From assembly GCA_949775045.1 (NCBI GenBank), contig OX459103.1, positions 9,420,842-9,484,841 of the forward strand: DNA of 64,000 bases, in the 5' to 3' direction. Source of the DNA: Metridium senile. Lineage: Eukaryota; Cnidaria; Anthozoa; Actiniaria; Metridiidae. Position 1 is the stretch's first letter, and each line of letters opens with the position of its first letter. Shown piece by piece: positions 10,940 to 23,949 of this stretch. Under the pieces are notes generated by a model. It saw only the letters and a list, made by a program, of their open reading frames with translations. It did not search any database and was not told where the DNA came from. Position numbers and translations under genes: made by a program.

Positions 10940-13900
10940 CACAAACAATATAGATTCTGATACTATCGAAATTAGAAGCGATGAATTAAGAAATCTACCA
11001 TTTCTAAACTTAAATTCGCCAATTTCAAATATACCTCATCTAAGTGACTTAGATGCAGATTTGCATATTCCCATTCAAAACAATTTTGCGTATTATACTC
11101 CTAAAGAATTTACCGATAACAATGACATAAAAGAGAAATCAGTCAATCGTAAAGCCTTTGCTGCATTGCATTGTAATATTAGAAGTTTGCCGGCAAATCA
11201 CGACAATTTACTTCAGATGTTACAAGAACTTGATTATCCATTTTCGGTAATAGGTCTGTCAGAAACTAAATTTATGAAGAACAAAGACAGATTTGCAAAT
11301 GTTTCTATAAATGGTTATGATTTTGTTCATGAGCCTAGTTTTACAAATGCAGGAGGAGTAGGGTTCTTTGTCAAAAATGATTTGAAATTTACTATACGAA
11401 ATGATCTAACGAATTCAACTGTTCATTTTGAAATGCTTTGGATAGAAATATCTCGAAAAAATGAATGCAACTTAATTTGTGGTGTAGTTTATCGTCATCC
11501 TAGCAGTGATCTAGATAGTTTCATGCAGTGTCTAAATTTAGCAATAGAAAAGATACACAACTAAAACAAACTTTGTCTCTTTATGGGGGATTTTAATGTA
11601 GATCTTCTAAAGATTGAAACTCGGTTAGAATCCGAAAATTTCGTAAATACTCTTGGCTCATATTTCTTTCAACCCTATATTCTTCAACCAACAAGAATCA
11701 CTAATCATTCTGCAACGTTAATTGACAATATTTTCTTTAACTCAATTGAATATTCTGTAATCAGCGGGAATATTGTATACGATTTAACAGACCATTTACC
11801 AAACTTTATTGTTATAAATAAACTTTTGGACATATCACCTGATACGGTTGTCTATAAAAGAGATTATTCTAAATTTAATGAAACGGATTTTATAGACGAA
11901 ATATCAAATATAAATTGGCAATATGTATTATATCCCAATCAAGATCCTTCGGATATGTTCGACAGATTTTATTATAAGCTCTCTGAAATAACTGATAAGC
12001 ATATTCCTGATAAAAAAGTATCAAGAAATAAATTGAAATTTATTTCAAAACCATGCATGGATCACAAGTGGAATTAAAACTTCAATTAATATAAAGAATA
12101 AATTATATCGCAAATATCTTAAAACTAAATCAACATATCATTTTTGCAAATTTAAAAACTATAGAAATAAACTTAATCACCTCCTAAAGATCAGTAAAAA
12201 GATGTATTATAATGATTATTTCTCACAAAACTCAAAGGACGGCAAAAGGTTATGGACCGGAATTAAAACAATAGTAAATTATAAACAAAAGAAAAATCAG
12301 AATATTGAAAAAATTAACGTAAATGATATTTTCATTACAGATCCTAAGAAATCAATATAGCTAGCGAATTTAATAAATACTTTTGTTCTATTGGTGCAAA
12401 CTTGGAAAATAGTATTGAATATGTTAACAAAACACCTCAAGACTACCTTAAATCACCTTCAACCAATAGTTTTTATATTTTCCCTGTGACTGATGCTGAG
12501 GTAGAGAAAGAGATATCTAGTCTTAAATGCAATAAATCAAAAGGACCATATAGTGTCCCAATTAAAGTCCTTAAAATATTAAAAACTATAATTTCCAAAC
12601 CACTCCAAGAAATATTTAATATTTGTTTTTCACAAGGAGTAGTCCCAAATATTATGAAAATAGCTAATGTAATACCTATACACAAAAAAGATTCTCAGTA
12701 TTCTTTATCGAATTATCGTCCAATCTCGTTACTCCCTATATTTAGTAAATTATTTGAAAAACTTATGGCGAACCGTTTAACAATATTTCTAGAGAAAAAC
12801 AAGATATTATGTGATAACCAATTTGGTTTTCGCAGTAACCACTCGACTGATTATGCAATCCTTAGCATTATAGACAAAATACAAACTGCAATAGACGATT
12901 CTGATTATTCTTGTGGCATTTTTTTAGATCTTAGTAAAGCGTTTGACACTGTCAATCACAAAATACTAATAGAAAAACTAGAATACTATGGAATCAGAGG
13001 AATTGCTAAGACATGGTTCACTTCTTATCTTAATAATCGTAAACAATTCGTCACTATTAATAACTCTACTTCTGATCTAGTAACAATCCAAACAGGAATT
13101 CTACAAGGGTCTGTCCTTGGACCGATTTTGTTTCTAATTTATATTAATGATTTTCATCTTTGCTCTTCTTTATTCGATTTTCACTTATTTGCAGATGATG
13201 CTACTTTATTTTACAGAAATAAAAATATAAAAGCTCTACAACAAAATATAAACACTGAGTTGAATAACATTCACTTGTGGCTATGCGCAAACAAATTATC
13301 ACTGAACATTGAAAAGTCTAATTTCGTCATATTTCATTCACGACAAAAGAAAATCACCACAAATTTTGAGCTTAAATTAAATAACAAAACGTTAAAACAT
13401 GAAAAGAGTATCAAATATCTTGGTGTCTGTATCGATAGTAATTTATCATGGAAAGATCATGTAGAGTACATATCCAAAAAGATCAAAAGGAATATAGGAA
13501 TACTATCAAAATTACGTTATTATGTCACTACTCCTGTACTTATCAATCTTTATTATGCTCTAATTTACCCATTTTTGATTTACGGAATTTTGGCCTGGGG
13601 TAATTCCTATCAAACCACTTTACAGCCAATAGTTGTACTGCAAAAAAAGGCTCTGCGATTGATTACCTTTTCTTCTTTTAATGCCCATACAAGTCCTATA
13701 TTTAAAGACTTAAAAATTCTTAAACTACCTGATCTTGTTGATTATTGTATTTCAATATTTATGTTCAAGTTTAAAAACAATAATTTACCGTGTAATTTTC
13801 AAAACTTCTTTACACATGTTAATGAAATACACAACTATAAAACAAGATCAGCAGTGAAACAAAATTTCTACCTCCCTAAAGCAAAAACAAACTATACAAA

Positions 13901-14017
13901 TTCAATATTAAATTTGTAGGTACAAAAATCTGGAATTCACTTGAGGAAGATATAAGGAATACCAGCTTCAAAAAATTTAAAGCCAGTATTAAAGCAAAAA
14001 TGCTGAATACATACTAA
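10940..14017 (+). pseudogene. LINE ORF2 (AP endonuclease and reverse transcriptase), degenerate
   Basis: Endonuclease motifs: HCNIRSLPANHDN, IGLSETKF, GVVYRHPS, MGDFNVDLL, LTDHLPNF. Reverse-transcriptase motifs: NYRPISLLPIFSKLFEKL, QFGFRSNHST, GIFLDLSKAFDTVNH, LQGSVLGPILF, LFADDATLFY. Breaks: in-frame stop at 11562-11564, a 4-bp insertion near 12054, a 2-bp insertion near 12355 and a 1-bp shift near 13905. This copy is therefore dead. Confidence 0.82.
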
Positions 14018-14054
14018 TTATTATTTATGAAAAATTACTTCTATTCTGGTAAGG

Positions 14055-14340
14055 GACAGTTTTTCTAATTTGCCATAATTTTGTAGATTGTGTGTGTGTT
14101 TTTTTTTTGTGTGTATGTATGTATGAGAACGTGTTTTTGTGCTGTGGGCTTTTCCTTTTCTTTTGTCATTCCTCTTCTTTATATGGGACATTCCTCTTCT
14201 TTATATGGGACAGTTTTTCTAATTTGCCATAATTTTGTAGATTGTGTGTGTGTGTTTTTTTTGTGTGTATGTATGTATGAGAACGTGTTTTTGTGCTGTG
14301 GGCTTTTCCTTTTCTTTTGTCATTCCTCTTCTTTATATCA
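14055..14340 (+). repeat. Tandem duplication in LINE 3' UTR (about 146-bp unit, two copies)
   Basis: The block starting GGGACAGTTTTTCTAATTTG at 14055 recurs at about 14208, with TG-rich runs (GTGTGTGTGT and GTATGTATGTATG) inside each copy. Confidence 0.75.
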
Positions 14341-14515
14341 TAATGAATAACAGATTATGGCCCTAACAACTCATTAACTTTTTAGTTATTAGTTAGGACC
14401 AATACCTAAAATTATATCTTATTGTATTTTATATATTGTAAAAAAAATTGTAAATTCGTGCAAGGTATAAATAAAAAAGTATTGTATTGTATTGTATTGT
14501 ATTGTATTGCGATAT

Positions 14516-17098
14516 ATAAGTTATACATTTTCGATTAAAAGTCAAAAACCTTAGTTATCACGCATACAACATAGTATATTTTTCAATAATTTTATGCTCA
14601 AATTATGAAAAAGGTATTATGTGTGCATATGAATTATTAACTAAAAATCCAACCCAAACCATTTTTATTTTTAAAATATGAGCCTAGAAAAAAAATTCGA
14701 TATTACTAGTACTAATACTATAACGTTTCTAGAGAAACAAAATTAGGGGTATCCACGCGTTTTTGAAAGATATAAATTTTTAGATTTTACTTTTTGAGGT
14801 CACAAATCGCACAAAAATTCGTGACTTTGTGCATGCTATGATAAGTCCCATTGGCGTGTTTGGGAACGCCAAGGCACCTTCAAATTCGCATCAAACACAA
14901 ACAAACGCTGAGAAAAATCAAGATTTTGAGTTTCAAAATGACAAAAACGTTACTTGAACAAGTACTAATTAATAGGACTATGTATTAAAAGAAAAAAAAG
15001 GGAATTCTAGAACATTTCTTTATAAAAAAAAAAATGTTTTCATCGAATCATACCCAGAAATTCTCTACAGTCAGCGGTTCGGGGTAATTTCGCGGGCTCA
15101 TACAGAACGTAAGCAATGCGCATGCGCATTAATGTGTAATTAACTATTTTATGTCATTCTCTTAGCACAGGATATGGTATTTTTACAGCAAAAAGAGGCT
15201 TGTTATTTAACTTGCATGCATACCTTAGTTCAGGCTCAGACAACTGTAATTTTTCTTTAAATTTTGATATCGTTGAGGCGTCTATTACATCTGACATTTT
15301 TTTTTTTAATTTTGAAATTTGTAATTCGCGCCAAATAAACCCGCGAATTTTTCACCATAGGAACCCCAAAAGATTTTAGGCGAGGCTACTAAGCTTTAAA
15401 CAAGAAAACATGGCCGATCAAGTCGTGCAAATCGATTCTCTACGTTTCAAATGTAAAATATATCGACTTGAACTGTAAGTTTTACGCCTTGTGAGGTGAG
15501 AAAACAATGCAAAATTTCTCTAAAAGGGATTGAGACACTGGAAATGAAGAGTAGTTATCGTTTCTTGGCAAAAAATCGCGTTTATTGATGTGGTTTCAAG
15601 AGTAGATTGGTCTACATGAAAGGAATTCTCAACAGTAAATGTTCTTATCTGTGGCACCACGAAGAGGCAATGATGTTCAAGAACGCTATGGCGGCCTACA
15701 GCTATATTGGTGTCTTTTAAAACTGATTTTTGAACAACTTTGAACTTGAAAATACCATATTTTATATCGCAATATCAATGTCAATACATCGATGTACAAT
15801 TTACGATTTGTGGACCTCAAAAGTTTGAAAGTTAAAGCGTTGTTTTAAGGACTTTATTATTATCAAGTGACAGTGGTTTCTAAAGAACTCTATGGCGGCT
15901 TATGGCTATATCGGACTCTTTTTCATGTCCTTTTTTTGAACAACTTTGGACTTCAAATTAACTTTTATTCTATCGCCATACGAAAGTTAAAACGTCAATC
16001 TACTGTTTACGATTTGTGGAAAAAGTGGAACATCGATAACAAAAGAAATATTTCAAGAATAAATAAAAGGTACATACATTTCTTTGTAATTTTTGTGTCT
16101 ATTTCTGAATGAAACTAACTCGGCCAAATGGTCAATGCGCATGCGCGGCGCCATGCTGTATTAGATTTCTGGAAATGTAGATTTACTGTTCAAAAAAGTA
16201 GTCATGGCAAATCTTCAAAATTCAAACAAAACAAAAACGACCTGCAAGTTCTTTTGAAGTGGAATTAAAGACCTCAAGTATCAGTTCTACCAACACAGGA
16301 TCAATTTGAAAAGACAAGTATGTTAAAACAAGGTATTTTATTATGAAAAAGTTTGTGCAAAACATCAGTTTGTTCTGTAAAAAAGCTTTAACGACTTTCA
16401 AGTAGAAACTACTAAAAAGGCTCGTTTAGTGTCTTTAGTAAGCATAAAATAGTCAATATTGCTAAATAAACAAAAGTTATTCAACCAATTTTGAATTATG
16501 TTTAATTGTATTTTCGTTTATGAGTTTGTAAAAATTACGTACATACATGAATACCTTTTTGAATCGACTAAATGCCACGAAAAGTACAATTTACACACCA
16601 AAACATCGTGCTATGTACGGTTTGCATCTCAAAAAGTAAATCAAATGGAGATAAACCTTTTCTCTTATTCTTTCTATAATAAAACACAGAACGGATTTTT
16701 TCCATTTTGAAGCTTAATTATTTCAAGTTTTAAGGTGTTTTTTTCACGCTCGTTATCAAACAGTTTTTTTTCTCAAAAAACTTGAAAAAAAAATAATCCG
16801 TTGAACTTACTTTATCGGTGATTATTTTCTTCTTCTCAATGACATGAAAATCCATAAATAAATTGTACTGAAGGAAGCATTTTCAAGACGGTTTTCATAA
16901 CGAATAAAGTCGCTTCTTTTTCAATTCTTTTACATTTTGTAGTGTTCTTCGCCTTTCAGTCTTTTCCTTTTCTTTAGTTAAATTTCTTCATTCATGTCTG
17001 CTTCAAGTATATTTTCTTCTTTGTTAGTCTTTATTCTTCCAAGAAGTTTTATCTACAGACATGTTTTCTTGGCCTTTCAGTCTTTTCCTTTTCTACTA
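14516..17098. other. Unassigned intergenic DNA; partial tandem duplication near 15660-16060
   Basis: No recognisable gene. Two related blocks around CTATGGCGGC (about 15688 and 15892), each followed by a GAACAACTTTG copy, indicate an old ~210-bp duplication. GCGCATGCGC occurs at about 15118 and 16138. ORFs here (largest 81 codons) show no known motif. Confidence 0.5.
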
Positions 17099-17102
17099 TT
17101 AA

Positions 17103-19030
17103 GAGTCATTGTCTGAGAAAACCATGCAAAATCAAAAGACCTGTAAAGATGGGGGTTGGCCGAATCAATTCATACTAACATCATACATAGGTTGGGTGGT
17201 AACATGTATAAATATGACAGACTTAGCTTGTCAACCCTTCTCATTCTAGAAATACGACTACTCCTACCCCTCCCCCCAGAAATCACAGTTTTTACCCTTG
17301 TAATTTTACCGAAGTTTACGACCTCCTAGAACACTTAAAATGAAACTTATTCTCTTCAAATTTCTTCTGTGTGGAGTTAATACCGTATAGAACTTGTACA
17401 AATCAAGATATACTTAAATACATCCATACGCTATCTGTAGCCGTTAGAAGTTGTGCACACTCTAAATCGTTGATACGAAAAAAGGTTTTTTTGACCCGCC
17501 AAAAAATACACAAACGCGATGCTGAGAGAAACTCAAACCCAAAAGCAAACCCTCCTTGTTCCACTGTATCAGAATCAAAAGTAATAGTTTTGGGCCATAC
17601 AGTTTGAAAGATGATAGAGATGCTCAAATATGTCGAAATTACCTGAAATAAGGCAAAATGGTCCAGATGAGTTCAGAGCGTCATATGTAGTCCATTTCAG
17701 GTGTAAAATGAATCCAATTCAGTTTATAGCTAATATTTGCTTTCCGGAAGTGTAGTATGACATGTACTGGAGCTCAAATTGTCGATTTCACTTCTTTTTG
17801 TAGCATATTCGCGAGCTTGTAAACAAATCGTCGCCATCTTGGAATCCATTGCCGCGAGAGACTGAGCACTAGCTAGGACACAGGCAGCCCAAGCAAATCA
17901 CGCAAATTCAGTGGATTTTTTTTCATTTTTTTTTTTTTTGCAATAAAATGTTACTAAACTTTGTCTGTAGTTATTGTGATGTATTTAAGTACTTTTTGGA
18001 TGATTTTTGGCTAGTTTTATTTACACAAGGCAGGCGACTCGAGCGGACATTACCTCACTTTAATTCATCGGCAATTTATCCCCGAAAAATATTACTAGTG
18101 GGGGAGAAATTATAAATATGGCCTAAAACTAGCCAAAAATCATCCAAAAAGTATTTAAATACATCACAATAACTACAGACAAAGTTTAGTAACATTTTAA
18201 TGCAAAACAAAAAAAATGAAAAAAAATCCACTGAATTTGCGTGATTTGCTTGGGCTGCCTGTGTCCTAGCTAGTGCTCAGTCTCTCGCGGCAATGGATTC
18301 CAAGATGGCGACGATTTGTTTACAAGCTCGCGAATATGCTCCAAAAAGAAGTGAAATCGACAATTTGAGCTCCAGTACATGTCATACTACACTTCCGGAA
18401 AGCAAATATTAGCTATAAACTGAATTGGATTCATTTTACACCTGAAATGGACTACATATGACGCTCTGAACTCATCTGGACCATTTTGCCTTATTTCAGG
18501 TAATTTCGACATATTTGAGCATCTCGGTCATCTTTCAAACTGTATGGCCCAAAACTATTACTTTTGATTCTGATACAGTGGAGCAAGGAGGGTTTGATTT
18601 TGGGTTTGAGTTTCTCTCAGCATCGCGTTTGTGTATTTTTTGGCGGGTCAAAAAAACCCTTTTTCGTATCAACGATTTAGAGTGTGCACAACTTCTAACG
18701 GCTACAGATAGCGTATGGATGTATTTAAGTATATCTTGATTTGTACAAGTACTATATGGTATTAACTCCACACAGAAGAAATTTGAAGAGAATACGTTTC
18801 ATTTTAAGTGTTCTAGGAGGTCGTAAACTTCGGTAAAATTACAAGGGTAAAAACTGTGATTTCTAGGGGGAGGGATAGGGGTAGTCGTATTTCTAGAATG
18901 AGAAGGGTTGACAAGCTAAGTCTGTCATATTTATACATGTTACCACCCAACCTATGTATGATGTTAGTATGAATTGATTCGGCCAACCCCCATCTTTCAA
19001 CCCTTGCATGGTTTTCTCAGACAATGACTC
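17103..19030. mobile_element. Foldback transposon 1, TTAA target duplication (long inverted arms)
   Basis: Arms 17103-18019 and 18124-19030 are inverted copies around a ~100-bp loop. TTAA occurs at 17099-17102 and 19031-19034. Termini are GAGTCATTGTCTGAG. TTAA duplications are known for piggyBac and Kolobok superfamilies; the GAG start is unlike the CCY of piggyBac. No transposase was recognised. Both arms carry a mirrored short ORF (17371-17607 and 18535-18771) of no known family. Confidence 0.8.
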
Positions 19031-19803
19031 TTAAATTTCTTCACTTTTTGTATCCGGCCCAAGTCTATTTTCATCTTCGAATTCGGCCAAAACTATATTT
19101 GTTTTCTTCGATGTTCATCTTTCTCCGTTGATATTTTAAATATTGTAATTTGTTGTTGTTTGTTTGACTTTTTTACCTGCCCTGCTTTCGGGCTCTGTTA
19201 TTCGGCGCGCGCGCGTCACTTTCCCGCCAAAATCAGCATCGTGATGGGCACGGACGTCGGACGTACGCTTGGGATTCCTGTGTCAAAACCATCAAAAATG
19301 GGCTTGATGCATTACCATTTTTTCTTTAGTATGGTGCTCCGCTATAATAATCATTGTCCATGGTATGGCGAGGAGTGCATATATCAAGATAAAACTAAAA
19401 TTTGAAATCGAAATACATAAATTGTCTTTTAGAAGACATTTAATTATATATATAAAACGTCCAAAAGAAACTGGTCACGATATGTTAATATCTAATAATC
19501 ATTTCTTGAAATCAACTTCAGGAGACTCCAGTTCAGTTCAGTATATTTCCTCTTGAGAGACGAAGCCTCCCTTCGAGTTGAGTTAGACAAGTACCAACTA
19601 AGTAAAGTTGCTCCTCTCCTTCGTCGCTCGTGTGGCCTGCTCCACTGTAACCTAGAGGAGGCTGGCGATTTTTAGCCATGGGTCTCTATAATATTGCCGG
19701 GTGGGAATGGTGAATAGCATTCGCTTGGTTGTTGCAGTGTTCGACGATCGGCAGATATGGGCGATATATATTTAAGGTACTGTATGTTTATGATGTTTAT
19801 ATA

Positions 19804-20096
19804 CACCTATTTCATGCAATAATCGTTGTCACAAATAAAGCCACAGTCCACACTCTGAAGCCTGCAAAGGATGTCGCTATTTATTCTCTTGTTATCGATT
19901 TCTTCATAGCATATTTTGGTTGTACGTGTTTGTGTTATATGACCATAACAAATTGTTGTTGTGATAGATATAAATATAAATATTTCTTTAAAAACGTGCA
20001 ATGAATCACAAATTAAGTCCATGTAACCGACATTCTTTGCAGGCTTTAGAGTGTGGACTGTAGCTTCGGCTGCGACAACGATTTTTGAAATAGGTG
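19804..20096. mobile_element. MITE with CACCTATTTC termini, longer variant
   Basis: 293 bp with TA at 19802-19803 and 20097-20098. Inner arms AGCCACAGTCCACACTC and GAGTGTGGACTGTAGCT. The paralogous copy is about 50191-50474 with an eroded left end. Confidence 0.75.
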
Positions 20097-20792
20097 TATA
20101 TAACGAACTAACATTTATATAGTTGATCGAATATATTGTGTACAAAAAATGTAATTTTAATCATCATTCTGTGTAACATATATATAGACAGAATTTGAGG
20201 AAATAGAGAAGGGCACAGTAGAATGAAAAGAAAATCCTGTCTTTGCTCAATATTTCTTAAGTCCTCAATTTTCCGCAAAGTTTCAACTTTGCTTTAGAAC
20301 AGAAATGACGCTTACTGATGTCAGTATAATAGACAACTGCTAATTCCTTGGGGCAAAACGAATCATCACTAATACAACCACACTGGCACGTTCCAATCAT
20401 ACTAGACGGTGGTTTTCAAGGAGATAATAGTGTGACATCGATGCACCCGATCATTAATGGCTTCAAAAGTTTGACCTACATGCCAATATTTTTTAAATAA
20501 CTTCTATAAACGACAGTTTGTAAAACATATTTAAATCATTTATTTTCATAATAAGTGGATATTCAGTTCGAAATGGATGGTACATTTTCTTGAGACGGTT
20601 ATTTAGGATATTGTCACTAGATCCTTTTTCTTTGGATATGTACATATCTTTTTTCAAATGTTTTATGTAAGCGATTAATGTTTGTGTGATATATATATGA
20701 GGGCATTCTTTGAAATGTGCATGCACACTTTTGCCTCCGCCAAACCGAGTTCGGCCAATGCATTGTGGTATATACACAAGACCATAAAATTA

Positions 20793-20926
20793 TACTCTGG
20801 TCACAAGAGGCTTACTTGAATAACTCTCTACCTGCTATGTATTTTGAGCCGCGAGGTCTCGCTCAAAATAAGTAGCAGGGATCTCGGAGAGTTGTGTGTT
20901 CAGTCAAGCCTCTGGTTACCAGGGTA
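20793..20926. mobile_element. Short palindromic MITE, 9-bp target duplication
   Basis: Flanked by ATAAAATTA at 20784-20792 and 20927-20935. Termini TAC(C/T)CTGGT; inner arms AGAGGCTT and GAGCGAGACC-like. The cleaner paralogous copy at 51434-51561 has ATAAAATTA on both sides and TACCCTGGT ends. Confidence 0.75.
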
Positions 20927-21472
20927 ATAAAATTATCTCATATATCCCTTTTCATTTACATCGATATAACAATACATCATTTTCAAGTTATCTAATACCG
21001 CTGTTCTACTTGACAAAAGGCACGGGAAAATTCTACCGCTTGACAATGTAAAACACATTTAAATTTACTCCGTGCATTTTGTCAAATAGTACTGAGTATT
21101 GGAGTATTAAATGAACTATATTGAATTAAGGACGTTTTTCTCGCTCTTCTGCGGAGATATCTCTTCTTCGCAGAAAGCGGAAATACTTTCTCTTCTAGCA
21201 GGGAAGACAACATCCAAAGAAATTAGTACCCAAATGAGAGATCACGATCTGTTAACATCTAACCATTTTTAATAAATTATTCATTATTTAAAATATATAT
21301 TCTTTGATGGTCTTGGTTAGATTACCAGCATGACTGTTGTAACACTACGATGATTTGTCAAATATTCAAACCCCTTTTGAAATACTTTGAATAAACATCC
21401 ATCTGTCAAATCTTCTGCGTAAATTATTTAGAAAAATAACAAAACTATGACGAGCTAAAGTATATGAACTTT

Positions 21473-22228
21473 AATTGTTCATATGTGACTTTAATTAGTG
21501 AATATATATTGTCTTTATTCAGTAAAAGTGTTCGGCAAACGAGCAATATATCTAGGGGTTATATATCTTTTAACATCAATTCATTGAGGAAGACGTAAGT
21601 TATACAAGCTTGGTTACTGACTCGATATATACTCGACCGAATCCGAGTTAAAACCGACAAATGTGACTTTAATTTGTAAACATATTGTCTTTATTCAGTA
21701 AAATTTGTCAAATGAACAATGTTTTCCTTTTAAGGGTAAGTAAATCTTGTAACGGCAATTAATCATTGAGGAAGACATGAGTTTTATAAGCTTGGTTATA
21801 TCTACCCGATATCATATACTCGACCGAACTCCGAGATAAAACCGACAAATGTGACTTTAATTTGTAAATATATTGCTTTCATTCAGTAAAATTGGTCAAA
21901 TGAACAATGTTTTCCTTTTAAGGGTAAATAAATCTTGTAACGTCAATTAATCATTGACGAATACATGAGTTTTATAAGCTTGGTTATATCTACCCGATAT
22001 CATATACTCGACCGAACTCCGAGATAAAACCGACAAATGTGACTTTAATTTGTAAATATATTGCTTTCATTCAGTAAAATTGGTCAAATGAACAATGTTT
22101 TCCTTTTAAGGGTAAATAAATCTTGTAACGTCAATTAATCATTGACGAATACATGAGTTTTCTAAGCTTGGTTAGTAGTAACATCTACCCGATATACTTG
22201 AACGAACTCCGAGTTAAAACCGACTACG
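21473..22228. repeat. Tandem repeat, about 180-188-bp unit, four copies (spacer 3' of gene 2)
   Basis: ATGTGACTTTAATT recurs at about 21483, 21661, 21849 and 22037. Units carry TCTTTATTCAGTAAAA, GAACAATGTTTTCC, AGCTTGGTTA and CTCGACCGAACTCCGAG. The last two copies are nearly identical, indicating recent exchange. Confidence 0.8.
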
Positions 22229-22229
22229 A

Positions 22230-23130
22230 ACTACAATAAATCAAGCCCAATGACTTCTTTAGTATCTGAAAGCTTAACATATAATATATAAGACGATTTT
22301 TAACAGATTTACTGTTACTTATTGATCATTCTTTTTAAGTAAAGCGGCCTTCGGAGCCATTTCCTTCTCAGTACGGATCATACTGAACTAGTTAGCAAAA
22401 ATCAATCGATTAGATCCAAACAAACAGTTCTACGGAAATGCTTTCGGAAGTTTTACATAGGTAAACATGTTATGAATCACAAAGGGCAGTTACTTACCTT
22501 AAAAACCAAATAAATCGGCTGGTTTCTGGTCGAATTCGTGGCGAGAAGCATTCATGTTAGTGTTGATTTATCAGTGATGTCACTGGACTGTCACAGATCA
22601 TAGATCGTATCATTTAATAGATGTCACGCAATAAGAGGAACGCGTTACAACTGTAATCTCAGTCTCATGATATTTTCGAATTGTATCAATCGAAATTTGA
22701 AAAAAAGTCAATTTGAGTAATACAAAAAAAAGTTTGAAGGTTTTTCTTGTTGCTGTAAAGCGTTTATTAATGCATTGTTCTGCCACAGGTAAACATCAAT
22801 GTTTCAGCTGATAACATGTTTCACTAAATTTCTTTATTTCCTTGTTACAAACACAGTTACAAAGCTCACAATTTATATCTAAATCTATTAACTTATGATT
22901 ATTAGAATTTCAAATACTGTAAATTTGATTCGTCAAGTTTTTTGTAAATTGTTTGTAAGATTTGGATAGAAAAAACAGCTTTGAGGTAAATATTTCCGCA
23001 TAGACATTGTTTGAAAGCTTTGTTTAATTGGCACAAAAGGTCAGGAATGTTGTAACGGTTTGTCAACATTATATATCTTTTTTATGTTTTTTTTTGGCTA
23101 TCGATGTACATTCTTTTGTGTAAGCTGACA
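22230..23130. other. Spacer with no recognised gene
   Basis: Shared almost base for base with 53291-54180, although no ORF, RNA gene or transposon signature was recognised. It lies 1.7-2.6 kb downstream of cassette A. Confidence 0.5.
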
Positions 23131-23214
23131 ATTAAAACATGCAATTTTCTTGCATGATCTCAGCTAGTCTACACAGAGAAGTGCAATACGTTTTTCTAAG
23201 TTTACATTTTTTTT

Positions 23215-23530
23215 GTCTATTTGTAGTTTTGTTTGTTTGTTTATTTGTAGTTTTATTTGTTTGCTTCCTTTTTGTCTTGTTCGTTTTTCTGTGTGTTTTT
23301 ATTTGTTTATTTATTTGTTTGTTTGTTTGTTTGTTTGTTTGTTTGTTTGTTTGTTTGTCTGTCTGTCTGTCTGTTTGTTTGTTTGTTTGTTTGTTTGTTT
23401 GTTTGTTTGTTTGTTTGTTTGTTTGTTTGTTTGTTTGTTTGTTTGTTTGTTTGTTTGTTTGTCTGTTTGTTTGTCTGTTTGTTTGTCTGCCTAGGTATGT
23501 CTGTCTGTTTTTTGTTTGTTTATTCGTTTG
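23215..23530. repeat. (GTTT)n microsatellite with GTCT block, spacer
   Basis: Long TTTG array with an internal TCTG run at about 23358-23371. The paralogous array at 54290-54530 is shorter and lacks most TCTG units. Confidence 0.88.
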
Positions 23531-23708
23531 TTTGTTTTCTATATTATACACTTATTCGCAATATATTCAATCTATATATTAATGAGTGCTCTTTCCTCTT
23601 CTCCAGCTCCTATTAATCAATTTTCACAAACCGCTCCAAAAACAAAACATGATTTTATAGTTCATCAGAAATATATTCCATGTTTCAACTGGCCATTGAG
23701 TCAAATTA

Positions 23709-23946
23709 CACCTATTTCAAAAATCGTTGTCGCAGCTGAAGCTACAGCTGAATGTGTGATTTTAATATTACGCGCTTTTCAACTAAATATTTGTTTATTA
23801 TCTATCACTGCAAAACTTATCATATTCATATACCACAAACACTTACAACCAAAATTTGCTATGAACAAATCGATTACAAGAGTAGAAATACCAACATCCC
23901 TTGCAGGCTTCAGCTTTGAAAGCGACTATGATTTTTGAAATAGGTG
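23709..23946. mobile_element. MITE with CACCTATTTCAAAAATCG termini
   Basis: TA at 23707-23708 and 23947-23948; the inverted match includes TATTTCAAAAATC and GCTGAAGC. Also present at the paralogous site (about 54702-54939), so it predates the duplication. Confidence 0.75.
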
Positions 23947-23949
23947 TAT

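Larger units (their letters stand above)
10030..14515 (+). mobile_element. CR1/L2-type non-LTR retrotransposon, near full length, inactivated
   Basis: It has an ORF1, a long ORF2 (endonuclease plus reverse transcriptase), a 3' UTR with a ~146-bp tandem duplication (14055-14340) and a terminal pentanucleotide array of TATTG units at about 14478-14510 in place of poly(A). Similar tail arrays end the second LINE here, so they are related. The 5' limit is uncertain; GC-richer sequence begins near 10030. It lies in the spacer upstream of gene 1 and is absent from the corresponding spacer of gene 2. Confidence 0.8.
9800..19344. other. Composite insertion in the gene 1 upstream spacer
   Basis: Relative to the gene 2 spacer (join at about 45816) this whole block is extra. 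It contains a LINE, a foldback element and unassigned DNA. Near its ends are TAGCGGAGCTCC (9824) and its inverse form GGTGCTCCGCTA (ending about 19345). They might be termini of one large DNA transposon into which the others jumped, but the inverted match is only about 12 bp. Confidence 0.4.

Noticed and set aside
17371..18771. Mirrored 78- and 74-codon ORFs in the first foldback element
   Set aside because: They occur because the arms are inverted copies; no family match or conserved residues were recognised.
21473..22228. CRISPR-like array
   Set aside because: Whole ~185-bp units repeat without unique spacers, in an animal genome.
23132..23616. Long open frames on both strands (up to 147 codons)
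   Set aside because: Produced by the GTTT array; no codon or domain support. The same applies to 54200-54609, 35506-35899, 41969-42209 and 56039-56605.
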